Below, piece after piece: positions 31,577 through 49,125 of a stretch of DNA of 64,000 bases. The stretch spans positions 1,922,001 through 1,986,000 of the forward strand of contig NC_051105.1 of the NCBI RefSeq assembly GCF_901709675.1. Direction: 5' to 3'. Every line of letters starts with the position of its first letter. Position 1 is the first letter of the stretch. Below the pieces are notes generated by a model. It did not search any database. It saw nothing but the letters and a program-made list of their open reading frames with translations, and had not been told where the DNA came from. The position numbers and the translations under genes are program-made. Origin of the DNA: Syngnathus acus. Lineage: Eukaryota; Chordata; Actinopteri; Syngnathiformes; Syngnathidae.

Positions 31577-33574
31577 CTATCCCATAAATGCTGACATTGA
31601 AGGCTGCTCCCCATCTTGCTTTGCGTCGTCTGTCTCATCCGCTTCCTGGCCCCAAGCAAAATTTGCGTTCTCACTTTTCATGTTGACTGGCAAAGGCAGG
31701 CCCATTTTGGTGTCTTTGTAGCTGTCAAGATGAGTAATCAAAGCATCCAGTAGCGTGTTGGAGAATTTCTTCATGGCAGCGTTGAAGTACTCCTCCAGGA
31801 TCAGCGGGGCTTTTTTTTGCTGAGTCTCATCCCCCGAATCTTTGTGCAGAACCATTTCCTCGAATGAACTCAAAGATGATTCTCTGTTTAGTTCCTCTTG
31901 GGATGACGGGCTCTGTAATTTTGACGGTGTGCCGCCGCCTTCTGTCACGAGATCGTCTTCCGCACAATCCTGATCGAGGAGGTCCTTGTCCGTTGTGGCG
32001 GAAGCTTGGCGCTCGGGAATGCTCTCGGGTGCTTCGAGCGTTTGGTCTGGGGATAAGGATCCATCAGCGCTGTTTTGATCTTCGGTCAAGTCGTCCCTAC
32101 AAGGGGAAATCAGTGCAGGTGACATAGCGGCTTCTTGTGGTCCTGATGACGGTGGGCTCAAGGACTTGGCCACTCTGATGTCACGCTCGCTGTTAACTCC
32201 TTCACAGTCTAACCCCCCACTAGTGACCATCAAGACTGGTGTGCCATCTCTGTGCTGCTCTGTTGGACTCAAAGATTTGGGTGTAGTTACCTTCTGTTCA
32301 ATGACTTCCAACCGCTCCTGTCCGGGGGATTTGGATAGCCTGTCTTTATCTTCCGCAAGGTCCGTGGCCTGGTCAGCTAAGATCAGGACTGACGTCTCAT
32401 CTTTGTCCTGCTGCTCTGCTTGCGATGATCTGCAGGAATTGAATTGTTCGTCTTGCACCGCATCTGAATCTCCACATGGTTTGTACCCCGAGTCCTCCTC
32501 GTCTTGAAGATAGAACGCCTCGCAAGCGTCTGCCTTCTCTTCCGCATTCTGTTCCTTCAGCAGTGACGGACTCAATTTTGACCCCGCGTCCAGACAGGGT
32601 GAGGCGGGGGAAAACCTGTCCTGTTCTGATGGCTCTTGGGTGCAATCAAAACCCAATCCGGGTTCCTGGATGGCAAAACCAGACTCGAGCGCAGGACTTA
32701 AACTCTTGCACAACTCGAGCGCAGGACTTAAACTCTTGCACAAATCGGAAGCAGACTCACGTTCTGGGTTTATGTCTTTGTCTAAAAAAAATGCATCCTG
32801 ACAAGGAGAGGAGCTCAATTCTTCTGGCGTGCCTCCAGACCTCCGTGGAGAGGCATTTAAGGATTTGGATACCGTATCTTGTTCATTGTCTAGCGCCGCA
32901 AGCTCCAGATTTCCTCGAGGTGACATAAGGAGTGGTGTCCCAGCGCCCTCTGCATCACTCCACACGGAAGTGTCTTCGGAAACTTTGACACTCGACTCGT
33001 TCTGCGATGGCTTTCCGGTGGGATCGACGCACAAAACAACGTTACCGTCTTTTGAATCACTGAAGTGGTCTACGTGACGGACTAATCCCTGGTAGATGGT
33101 AATGGAGGCTTTTCTTATCGCCTCCTGGATGTCTGCATTTAAGTGAATCGCGTTGGGGGGGGACATTGGAGAACCGACGTCATTTTCCATCGAGGGCTTC
33201 CGAGAGGACTCCCGGCGGCTGGATAGTTTTTGTCCCTCGGATGATCTGGAATAGTTTGACCCCAGTCGTTCCAGTACAATACCGCCGTTGTCCTCTTGGC
33301 ACAGTTCTTGACTGGCCGAGCTCCAGTTGGCCCCGATGGTAGCACCGATGTCGTCGTCCGAGCACATCGTGCTGGGACTGACCGCGTCGGAGCAGCTCCC
33401 GGTCCTCGAGGCCCCGGACATCAGATCCGTTTGTAAGGTCTCCCTCGCGATGGGAGACCTTTCTCCATTCTCTGGCCCCTCGTCACTAAAGTTCAGTCCG
33501 TCCAGGAGCCCGGAGAGGAGCATGTTGGTAAAGTCGGTGGCGTCGGAAAAAAACGGATTGGAATTCGGATCCAT
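31577..33574 (-). CDS. Unidentified intronless 665-residue disordered protein
   Basis: A single uninterrupted reading frame from ATG (33574) to stop in one exon; I do not recognise the product. It is acidic, Ser/Pro-rich and probably disordered. The N-terminus is MDPNSNPFFSDATDFTNML. Two similar helix-forming segments sit near residues 151-177 (EAIRKASITIYQGLVRHVDH) and 599-625 (AMKKFSNTLLDALITHLDSY), agreeing at about 10 of 26 positions. Between them a loose motif KSLSP recurs about five to seven times, often followed by a GTPVLM-like stretch. A 30-bp unit is tandemly duplicated at 32684-32743. The second helix fits the PKA RII-anchoring pattern, so an AKAP-like scaffold is possible but unproven. 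Length, Met start and internal repeats make it unlikely to be chance. Neighbours ska3 and the THAP gene give no functional hint. Confidence 0.7.
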   Translation of the reverse strand: MDPNSNPFFSDATDFTNMLLSGLLDGLNFSDEGPENGERSPIARETLQTDLMSGASRTGSCSDAVSPSTMCSDDDIGATIGANWSSASQELCQEDNGGIVLERLGSNYSRSSEGQKLSSRRESSRKPSMENDVGSPMSPPNAIHLNADIQEAIRKASITIYQGLVRHVDHFSDSKDGNVVLCVDPTGKPSQNESSVKVSEDTSVWSDAEGAGTPLLMSPRGNLELAALDNEQDTVSKSLNASPRRSGGTPEELSSSPCQDAFFLDKDINPERESASDLCKSLSPALELCKSLSPALESGFAIQEPGLGFDCTQEPSEQDRFSPASPCLDAGSKLSPSLLKEQNAEEKADACEAFYLQDEEDSGYKPCGDSDAVQDEQFNSCRSSQAEQQDKDETSVLILADQATDLAEDKDRLSKSPGQERLEVIEQKVTTPKSLSPTEQHRDGTPVLMVTSGGLDCEGVNSERDIRVAKSLSPPSSGPQEAAMSPALISPCRDDLTEDQNSADGSLSPDQTLEAPESIPERQASATTDKDLLDQDCAEDDLVTEGGGTPSKLQSPSSQEELNRESSLSSFEEMVLHKDSGDETQQKKAPLILEEYFNAAMKKFSNTLLDALITHLDSYKDTKMGLPLPVNMKSENANFAWGQEADETDDAKQDGEQPSMSAFMG
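32684..32743. repeat. Perfect 30-bp tandem duplication in the orphan gene
   Basis: The two copies 32684-32713 and 32714-32743 are identical. In the minus-strand protein they give LCKSLSPALE twice in a row. Confidence 0.95.
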
Positions 33575-34690
33575 TGCCCTCTTCCACTCAAGATCTTATC
33601 TCAAAGTTTCGTATACTCGTAGAGTAAAACAGAAACATGTGCAAATAAATTTGCTGACGGCGACCCCGACGGCCGGTTTTGGTTTGCCAAACATCCAGCC
33701 CCATCGCAACTCAACTGTACAACTTTATGACTCCAGACATCTATCCTTCGATGACGTGACGTCCACCTTTATGATTTGCCTCATGTAACCTTAGATGACC
33801 GCAGTTCAGTCGACATGACTCCGAAAATAGGTTCACGTCCAGTGAACCAAGGCCCTATGACTTGAAACATCAGCGTTGGAGGAATAGCATCATGCTGACA
33901 TCACTCCCACCATCGCGTGACCGAGGATTTGGTGACAGCAGGTACAGTTAAGTCATTTACTATTTTGGGTGATGTGAAAATGAAAAAGTTAACAGAACAG
34001 AGTGGCTGATCTCTGCAGTGGAAGTTGCAAAAAAATCTACCACAAATTGTCCTTGCAGATAAACTCAAATGGAGTTAAAAGTGATTCTTTGCGTAGGAAT
34101 GGGTTGAATTTGTCCGGGTTAACCTAGGTTCAACACTGCGTACTGATGCAACAATAAAAATAACAAAATAATCACATACTCAACTGAGCTGTGATTTTTT
34201 TGGACACAGCTGTTGAATCTTTTCTGTTAAAAATTGATGGATGCATACATGGTGGCCTTTTACAACTATGTTTATATGATTTTACTCATTTGCAAACCCA
34301 GTTTACAGAATTTGATATCGATCCATGCCAAATCTGGATGATGAAAGATGGGGAAGGGAATTGAAAGTACATGAAGTGCACCTTATTTATGATCGTTTTA
34401 TTTTATTATTTGATACAAATATTGCCATTTAGAGCATTTATTGGCTGAAAATGAAAAAGGTCGGGGTGCAGCATTTTTGTTTTGTAATTTCGTTTGCCCT
34501 CATGGTGGTTATCAAAAGTTGTTACGTCGGCTGACGTCATGGCGTAAGGAGTAACGTCGCTCCTCCCCCTCCTGGCTCCCGCTGGTTGGCCACCATTTTG
34601 GGAGTCAAAACAGTACCAGCAGCAGCTAGTGCGTTAGGCTCGGCTAGGCCACGGTAGCCGAGCCCTACGCTCTTCTCTGGTGGCCTGGCT
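33575..34690. other. Head-to-head spacer between the orphan gene and the THAP gene
   Basis: About 1.1 kb between divergent starts. The right end (34540-34690) is GC-richer and promoter-like; the middle is AT-rich with no visible gene. Confidence 0.5.
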
Positions 34691-36629
34691 ATGGTTCACA
34701 CGTGTGTGGTGGCAGGCTGTAGGAACCGCAGGACGCCGGGCACCGGCCTGTCCTTCTATCGCTTCCCGCGGGACCCCGAGAGGAAGCAGCGGTGGATCGC
34801 GGCCGTCAACCGCCAGGGCTGGGCGCCCAACGACGGCAGCCGCTTGTGCAGCACTCACTTCATATCCGGTATTACTTTCATTTTAACTGCCAGTGGTTGT
34901 TTTTTTGTTTTTTTTATAGGCTGTATATTTACACTTTCTTTGCTATGTTTGACCTCTTATAAACTGTGTTCATTTACTTTGGTCAACTGTCCCAATCACG
35001 GTCACGCCACCCAAGAAGGCATGCTCAGTTACTGTCATACTTCATGATTTTATGTGTAGAAGTGCTTTTCTATACAAAAACGCATCTTACACATGTCAGC
35101 ACTTGGAAATTGTGATTAGCACGTCTACCTCACTTTTTGGGTGCTCATTGCCCCTTGCATGATCAACCAAACAGGCAAATACGATAATAATAATATTTGG
35201 GAGAAAATTTCCATTATTACTGTACTAGAACTATTTTCTTCTCTCTATTTAAATAGTAAAAGTTGTTTTTTGCTATCAAATCCATTCTCCCTTTTCTTTG
35301 GACTCGCGTCACAACCATGTTTTATCTGATAAAACATTATCCAAGTTTTTCCTGTATCTGTTCTCACCACATGTAGGTAAACAAGTCAAGAACCCTCGTT
35401 CGCCGGACTATGTTCCTTCCGTGTTCACGCCCATTTCCCCTGAGATGAAGGAGCCCAGTCCACCCGAAGTCCCAGACAAGCAGGAAGCCCGTGTGGAGGC
35501 GGCCAATGCTCTGCTCTTCCTGCAGCGCCAGGGCGGGTCCGGAGCAGATGAGCCTGGTTCAATCGAGGCCAAAGTCGAGGGCAGCGTGTCGTCTTTCACG
35601 GATGATGACGACGAGTCTCTGAGTGACGACAATGACAACATGCTTGCACAGACGTCTGTGAACTTTGACGATGTGCTCAAAGCACTCAGGCGGGAGAATC
35701 GAGTGCTGCGCGAGTCTGTGGAGAAGATGTCCCTGTCGGAGAACTCCCTTCGGAACGACGCGGAAAAGGTCAAATTCTACACGGGCCTGCCGAACTTCTT
35801 TGTGCTGGAGACGGTCATGCTACTGCTGGCACCGCACATGGATGCTATCAGGAACGCCAAGCTGTCCAAATTCCAGCAGCTTTTGCTCACGCTCATGCGT
35901 CTCCGCCTAGACCTGCGCAACCAGGACTTGGCCTATCGCTTCGGCGTCAAAGTGGGCTCGGTGGTCCGGACCGTGCATCACGTGGTCAACATCATGTCTT
36001 CCACCCTGGTGCCCACCGCCGTCTTCTGGCCCTCTCGAGCCGAACTGCGCAAGAACCTGCCCGTGGCCCTGCGCTCCTCCTGCCCGGACTGCGCCGTCAT
36101 CGTGGACTGCTTCACAGTGCCTTGCGAGGGCCCGGTTGCCCGGGGCAACGAGCAAGGTGCGGCGGTGGCGGGCGGCGACGTCTTGAACTATTTGATCGGT
36201 GTGGCACCGCAGGGCGTGGTCACCTTTGTTTCCAAGGGAGTCCTGGGAAACTTCGGTCCTCGGACCTTGGTGGAGAGTTCGGGATTTCTCTGCAAGCTGC
36301 TCCCGGGCGACGTGGTTTTGGCCAGTCGGGATCTGGACATCGGCGATGCTGTGGCCGCTCGCGGGGCTCGCTTTGGCATCGCCGCTCGCTTTCAAGACGA
36401 CCAGAGTCAGGGAGCGAAGGTCTCGCCGCTTGACACAGTAGGTGTGCAAGCTCACGTGGAGAAGGTGGTGTCCATAGTGAGGCGGAGGTACGCCATGCTC
36501 ACTGGCCCTGTGGAGAAGCCATTCGCCGCGGTTGCGGAGCGCACCTCCAACCTTTCTACCTTTGACAAGATTGTGCAAGTAGCTTGTGCCTTAAACAACT
36601 TGTGCATCTCTGCTGCGCCTCTGGAGTGA
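34691..36629 (+). CDS. THAP zinc-finger protein fused to a transposase-derived DDE domain
   Basis: Two exons (34691-34868 and 35377-36629) give 476 residues. The N-terminal THAP DNA-binding finger (residues 1-75) has its C2CH ligands in CVVAGC and CSTH, with the FYRFP and RW core positions. Its AVPxxF-type end reads YVPSVF. An acidic Ser/Asp linker and a short coiled coil (near 155-190) follow. Then come a helix-turn-helix region (near 225-265) and a DDE_Tnp_4-type nuclease fold (near 295-470), as in ISL2EU/PIF-Harbinger-related transposases. First Asp (D303 in VDCF) and last Glu (E421 in HVEK) are kept. The usual LADRGFDI reads LASRDLDI, so the second catalytic Asp is Ser376. I found no terminal repeats around it. 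A domesticated host gene or decayed transposase seems more likely than an active element. Confidence 0.85.
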
Positions 36630-37187
36630 CCCTGTTCCTTTTTTCATTGTTGTTGAAACGTTTTTGGGCGCACTCTTGGGACCCTTTAGTCCGTCCGTCG
36701 CAATTGAAGTCTGTGGTTTTCTCAGAACGGGAGCAACTCGTCATTTACAAACTGACAATCTGATCGATAAGCTCACTTCCTGGCTGACAAGGTTCTGGCG
36801 AGAGATTCGGACATTGCAATTGTGATCTGGTTTTAGTTCGTATCCCGCCGGCTGCAATGAAAATATTCAGGATGTGGAGACCAGAGACGGCGGGCCCGTT
36901 CCCCAAGTTGCTTGTGCCTTCAACAGCTTAAGTTTTCAGTGCTGCGCCTTTCAAGTACCTTGCAACACCTCAGCATGCTTCATTCGAATCGACCTTTCGA
37001 TGGTCTCGGCCCAGTTTGGTCGTGGCACGAAACCTGTCTGACCTTGACCCGATCTAATATGTTGATTTGTCTTACCAAACGTGTCTTCTGTTTAGCTTTA
37101 GTGCTGTTTCACTCGTCAGTCGGTATAGCAAACCGTCCTGTTTACATTCTCATGAGAGAAGAGGGTGATGACACCCTGCTTGCTTTG

Positions 37188-37531
37188 CCGTAGGGCAGGG
37201 GTGTCAAACTCGTTTTTTTCGCGGGCCGCATTGTAGTCATAGCTTCTTTCGGAGGGCCATTATGACTGTCAACCCAAATAAATGTATGAGCACCTCATAT
37301 TATATACAGTAAAAGCTACAAAACAAACTGACAAATAACTCGTTTTCAAAGCAGACGAGTAAAAACTGGTCAAATATTAAAAATAAAGATATTATTAAAA
37401 GTGAAGACAATTTGTAATTCTAGTAACGACACACAAATTTGATGCACATTTTGTCTTCGCGGGCCACATAAAATTATGTGGCGGGCCGTATCTGGCCCCC
37501 GGGCCTTGAGTTTGACACCTGTGCCGTAGGG
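37188..37531. mobile_element. 328-bp hAT MITE with perfect 8-bp target duplication
   Basis: The element spans 37196-37523. Its ends are CAGGGGTGTCAAACTC and, inverted, CACAGGTGTCAAACTC. It is flanked on both sides by the identical 8-mer CCGTAGGG (37188-37195 and 37524-37531). Inner GCGGGCCGC and GGCCCCCGGGCC stretches are typical of this MITE type. Confidence 0.92.
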
Positions 37532-37690
37532 GGACTCGGACCAGAACCATAGTAAGCAAACTAGCTATGGTTCTCAGTACCACAGTGAAGAACTCTAGCA
37601 AACTTGTTAGCGTCCCTAATGTAGCAAAGTGGTACAAGAAGCTTTTTTTTGGGAGGGGGGGGGGGCACTTGAGTCATAATTCTCACCCGT

Positions 37691-38077
37691 TTAAAGGGGA
37701 ACTAAACCCAAGATGTCAGCTGTCGCGTACCAAAATCTACTAAATATTTATTTTGAAAAATATATCGTACTTGCATATGGGGGCTGCCATTTTTTTTCTC
37801 ATAAGTGAGAACTTGTGAACTTGCTGCCTCAGCTAGTATGATTTACACAGCATTGAATGATTAGATCCATCGCTCTCAACAATCTGTCAGTTCAATATTA
37901 AGATGCTGCCGCAGTTTTCAATGTTACCTCCAGTCTGCAGCTGATAAATTATATGTTGACTATTTTATTTGCTTTAATATTCCCCAAATGCAATATTAAT
38001 CGGAGTACCAGGTCAAGTGCTGCCACATAGAATCGATTCTCGCTTTAAGTTGGGGAGAGGGGTTAGTTCCCCTTTAA
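37691..38077. mobile_element. 379-bp piggyBac-type MITE with TTAA target sites
   Basis: The element spans 37695-38073. Left end AGGGGAACTAAACCC and inverted right end AGGGGAACTAACCCC match at nearly all positions. TTAA lies exactly outside each end (37691-37694 and 38074-38077). No coding capacity, so it is non-autonomous. Confidence 0.85.
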
Positions 38078-38757
38078 AACAGTCTTTTCTTGTTTTGTAG
38101 TGCACATTCATGTAAGTAGACTCCTGTTTTCTCAGTCTCAGCTCCAGTGTTGAACCTGTATGAGATTAATGTAGTTTATAAAGTCCAGTGTGCCTTGAGT
38201 GTCTGTAGGATACTTAAAACGAGAAGTTATCATTTTGTAAACTTGTAAGCCAGCTGTGGCCCTCAATGAGGCCCCGAATAACTGCACGCATTCATCCTTG
38301 GGGGGGGGGGAAAGTAACGGGACAGTTTTTGAGACAGAGTTTTGGCGTCATCTAGTGGTTCATATTAATATTGCAGAACACGTTTGCTTTGTTTTTGACA
38401 TGATTGTTTTCTGGATGTATCTAAGCAATCAGGTTTCTGTTTAGACTTTCCGAATTGATCATTGTGTTTCATTTGTTGTCGTTTATTGAGTTAATTCCTA
38501 CACATTGAACCTCTACAGTCGACATCAACGTTTGTGTGTATCGTTTAGTCTTCCTCGGGGCACATTAGATGCTAAACTTGCTGTGTTACGTCTCCTTTTC
38601 ACAATGAAGTATTTGAATTAAACACACTAATAGCCATGCCGTAAAGCTATATATTTTTTTATATATATATATTGACTGATGTGTTGAATGCTGGAAATAC
38701 CTGCATGTTCATGTATTTACATTGTTCTCTTGTATGCGTCCCTTCCCTCCGAATAGT

Positions 38758-38763
38758 AATAAA
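38758..38763 (+). other. Possible polyadenylation signal of the THAP gene
   Basis: AATAAA in a plausible context 2.1 kb after the THAP stop. If used, both MITEs at 37.2-38.1 kb lie inside its 3' UTR. Confidence 0.35.
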
Positions 38764-40609
38764 CACTGCAACAGTGATAAGGATCTACTACTTGGTGGCT
38801 TAAAACTTTGCACCTCTTTTGCGTACTTAATTGTTAAGGAATCTGCGAATAGGTGAATGCGAGTATGCGGGCGTCCGTTATACCATAAACATGGAACCAC
38901 AGCGACAGAAAAGAGTGAAATGTCACTTTTTGTCAGGCCTCTCACTTGGTACTGAAATCTTGGTGCTCGAATGTTTTACATTTCCATTTATCCACAGGTA
39001 TTTTAGTGGAGCATCTTGCCTTTCACAGACGATCTTTGCACAGTCCCGCTGTGACGCGCGTCGGTGTGGTCACGTGACCTGTGGAATGTTAACAATGCAG
39101 CGAGTGTCCAACTTTTTTTTTTCTTTTGACTTTCAGCCTGTTGAAGAAAATGGAGGCTGCTACCATCACTTCTTGTCCTTCTTCCCCCTTTTGTCCCTTC
39201 TGAGCCCGATCAAGAACTCCCAAAGCCCGTCGAGGACTTCTAAACAAGCAGATTTAATCGCTCCTTTTCCATCACATGGTAGGTGGACTGTACTTTTTGG
39301 GGAGGGGGTGGGGGGGTACTGGCGTTGCCAGTGGTGGGCTTCTCTACCAAAAAATGTTACAAAATGGCGATTTCGCGCTGCTTAGAAGAAAAATGTTGCT
39401 CTTAATTCTGCTTTTAAGTGGCAAACCGAGCGACGTGAAAGTGAATCGAACTGGAGTTTCCACATTTTCCACCGTCCTGGGTGAAGGGGCCGAGGGTGGG
39501 GGGCTGCTAGTTAGCAACCTAGCTTACCCTGTTGTTTTTAGTCTCTCTTGGAAAAAATGGTAATTGTGAACTTGTAATTACTTAGCGTCGTTGTTGCGAA
39601 CTTTGGCTTGTTGGTGGGGCTAAAATACTGGTTTGTGTTTAGAATGTATATTTGTGGGTGCCTTCAGGGGTACACTGTGTTGTCAGTGTCACTTTTGTAC
39701 CCTGACACATGCACGTTCCCCTTTTTAAACGTGGAAAGGTGCAAAAACTACCTAGTGGTCCTTCCAGTTTTCTTTATGACAGTCCATTATTGTAATATGA
39801 ATTGAGTGTTTTTAAGTGTACTGTCAGTTTTTTGGGGTGTCCCTCAAGGATCTGTTTTTTAAACTCTTGACATTTTAGAAAAGAATATTTTATCTCAACC
39901 TGGAAAACCCAAAAGCAAAGAAAATGTATTCATTTTCATATTCATTTAGTGATTTTTCAATTACAGGAATGAAAACTTTGCTATTCTGCCTTTATCATCT
40001 TGTGTATTGAAGTGCATGAGAAAGTCTGGAAGCTGACCATTGGGATAAATAGTGGTCTACCTCAATGTATTTCTAATTAACTAATAATGGAAACAACTAA
40101 ATCACACTACTTGATACAGGGAAAATGGACTTGTATATATATTTTTCTAATGGGTTTGCGCACGGTCCCGTAGTTGAGGGCTTGGTATGTATTGCAGACT
40201 ATTTCAGATCAGTGTGTTAATATTTCGAGCGGCAATGTTCAGCTGCTCATCATTCCTATTTCCATAGCAGACAAATTTTGGGGGGTTTATTTCAGGGTGG
40301 ACAAAGAATAGATGTTCCCAGTGATTAAATGTGGTGGGAACAGATGTGAGAAAGTCCCCTGAGACGGAAGGACCCGGTACTGCGGCTCATTGAAAACTGT
40401 AAATACCATTTGTAATGGTTGTCAATTATACTTGAACACAAACATGAAATAAACACACACATTTGTTCCATAAAGGGGGTGGGTGTCATTCTTCAAAATG
40501 GCCCAAAGCAATAGAGGCAACCAAGGAGGATATGGGTGAGGCTTTTCAAGGCACTATGGTGTGTTACGATTGTCCCCCCCCTGGTTAGGCTGAGATCACC
40601 TCTGGCTGA

Positions 40610-40633
40610 CCCCCCCCCCCCCCCCCCCCCCCC
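40610..40633. repeat. Poly-C tract (24 bases)
   Basis: Twenty-four consecutive C residues upstream of lats2; true length is uncertain because homopolymers are prone to sequencing error. Confidence 0.9.
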
Positions 40634-40985
40634 ATGTTACAGAAGTGTTAGCACCAGAATTTTGCCCTCGACTCTTATTACAACTTTGATGCCGTACACC
40701 TTTATGTCAGTATTTATTTTTAAGCAGTCACATATTTAATCACAGTTGCAATATTTGGGGGGGGGGAAATGGGAATTTGACTATTTTTGAAAATCGTTCA
40801 GGCAGCCCTATACTGCGGTATTTACATTTTTGGTTTTGTCTGACGTGTGGCACCCTTTGTAGGGAATATCAGATGTTCACCAATGACCGTGCCGCACGAC
40901 TATTCAGTGACGCCAACTTGCGCAATTGTGCTATGCTCTCGCCGGACCAGGCGCTAACTCCTTACCGTCCTGCTTCCTTCCACAG

Positions 40986-41223
40986 GAGCAAATTGGCAGC
41001 GGCATGATTTGGCTCAGCTGCACCCTTGCGAGCGGCTGCCATTCCTGGAATAAGATGGAACCCGAGCCTTGAAAGCCACACCATGGTGCGCCTGTAGAAC
41101 CCCCGCCGCTACCTCGAGTCCTCAGACAAACAAACAAGGGAGACCAATCTCGGATCTACGACAGGAGAGCCTTTATTATCTCTTTCGGTCAGCCACCAAG
41201 GCCGGGAAGACCGACCCGCTGCC
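40986..41223 (+). other. lats2: Probable lats2 5' UTR exon with two short upstream ORFs
   Basis: A good acceptor (TGCTTCCTTCCACAG) ends at 40985 and the sequence then runs without a donor into the lats2 ATG at 41224. It holds ATG frames of 22 codons (41004-41072) and 4 codons (41083-41097), both closed before the main start. Confidence 0.5.
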
Positions 41224-48456
<7,233 letters not shown>

Positions 48457-49102
48457 ATCACCCGTCACCGATGGACTACCCTGGGACTGACGCCCTCCTC
48501 GCAAGGGACCAAGAAAGTTCTGCCGCTTGACCAATGTCCGGTAAGAATGTCAAAATGTCGGGAGTCCCTTTCTTCCATTCCTTCCTTTTGTCTTACATGA
48601 CTGAATCACTCCAAAGTGTCTTTTACAAAGTGTTTTTTTTAACACTGAAATATCACAAGTGAAGAGGGAGTGGGCTAAGTTCAACAGGAAGGTTGTGCGC
48701 GAAAGCTGGACTGAACCAAAGTGACTCAAAAACTCAGTTTTCTGACTTTGAAGTCTCACTTTACTTTATTGTCATTTTATCCATTTTTGCCTGCATTGAA
48801 ATTTCACAGAAAGAGTCCATTTTGATTTTTCTTTTTTTTTTAAAAAACAAAAAACCGCAATTGTACAAGTTTTTCTTTAAATACACGGAAAATCGTAAAA
48901 CATACAACGTTGACATTTTCAGGCCTCTTGAAAATTCCCCGCAGGAAAAAAATGCAGCCAAACACATGCGTATGACTTAAGTGCAATACAATGTGTGTCC
49001 CTTAAACACTTAATATTCATTTGAAAGTATTACAAAGTGCCATGTACAAACATATCGCTTTATCTACAATGTATACACTTGCAGTATATACGTTATACTG
49101 TA

Positions 49103-49125
49103 TGTGTGTGTGTGTGTGTGTGTGT
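49103..49125. repeat. (GT)n microsatellite
   Basis: Short uninterrupted GT repeat in the lats2 3' flank. Confidence 0.9.

Larger units (their letters stand above)
36630..40985. other. THAP gene 3' flank and lats2 upstream region
   Basis: Contains the two MITEs listed separately, a candidate AATAAA at 38758, G- and C-homopolymer runs and AT-rich spacer. Sequence near 39060-39290 is promoter- or leader-like for lats2, but no exon can be fixed. No further protein gene recognised. Confidence 0.5.

Noticed and set aside
34691-36629. Active transposon around the THAP/DDE gene
   Set aside because: No terminal inverted repeats or target duplications were found near it, and a catalytic Asp appears lost; the two MITEs downstream belong to other superfamilies.
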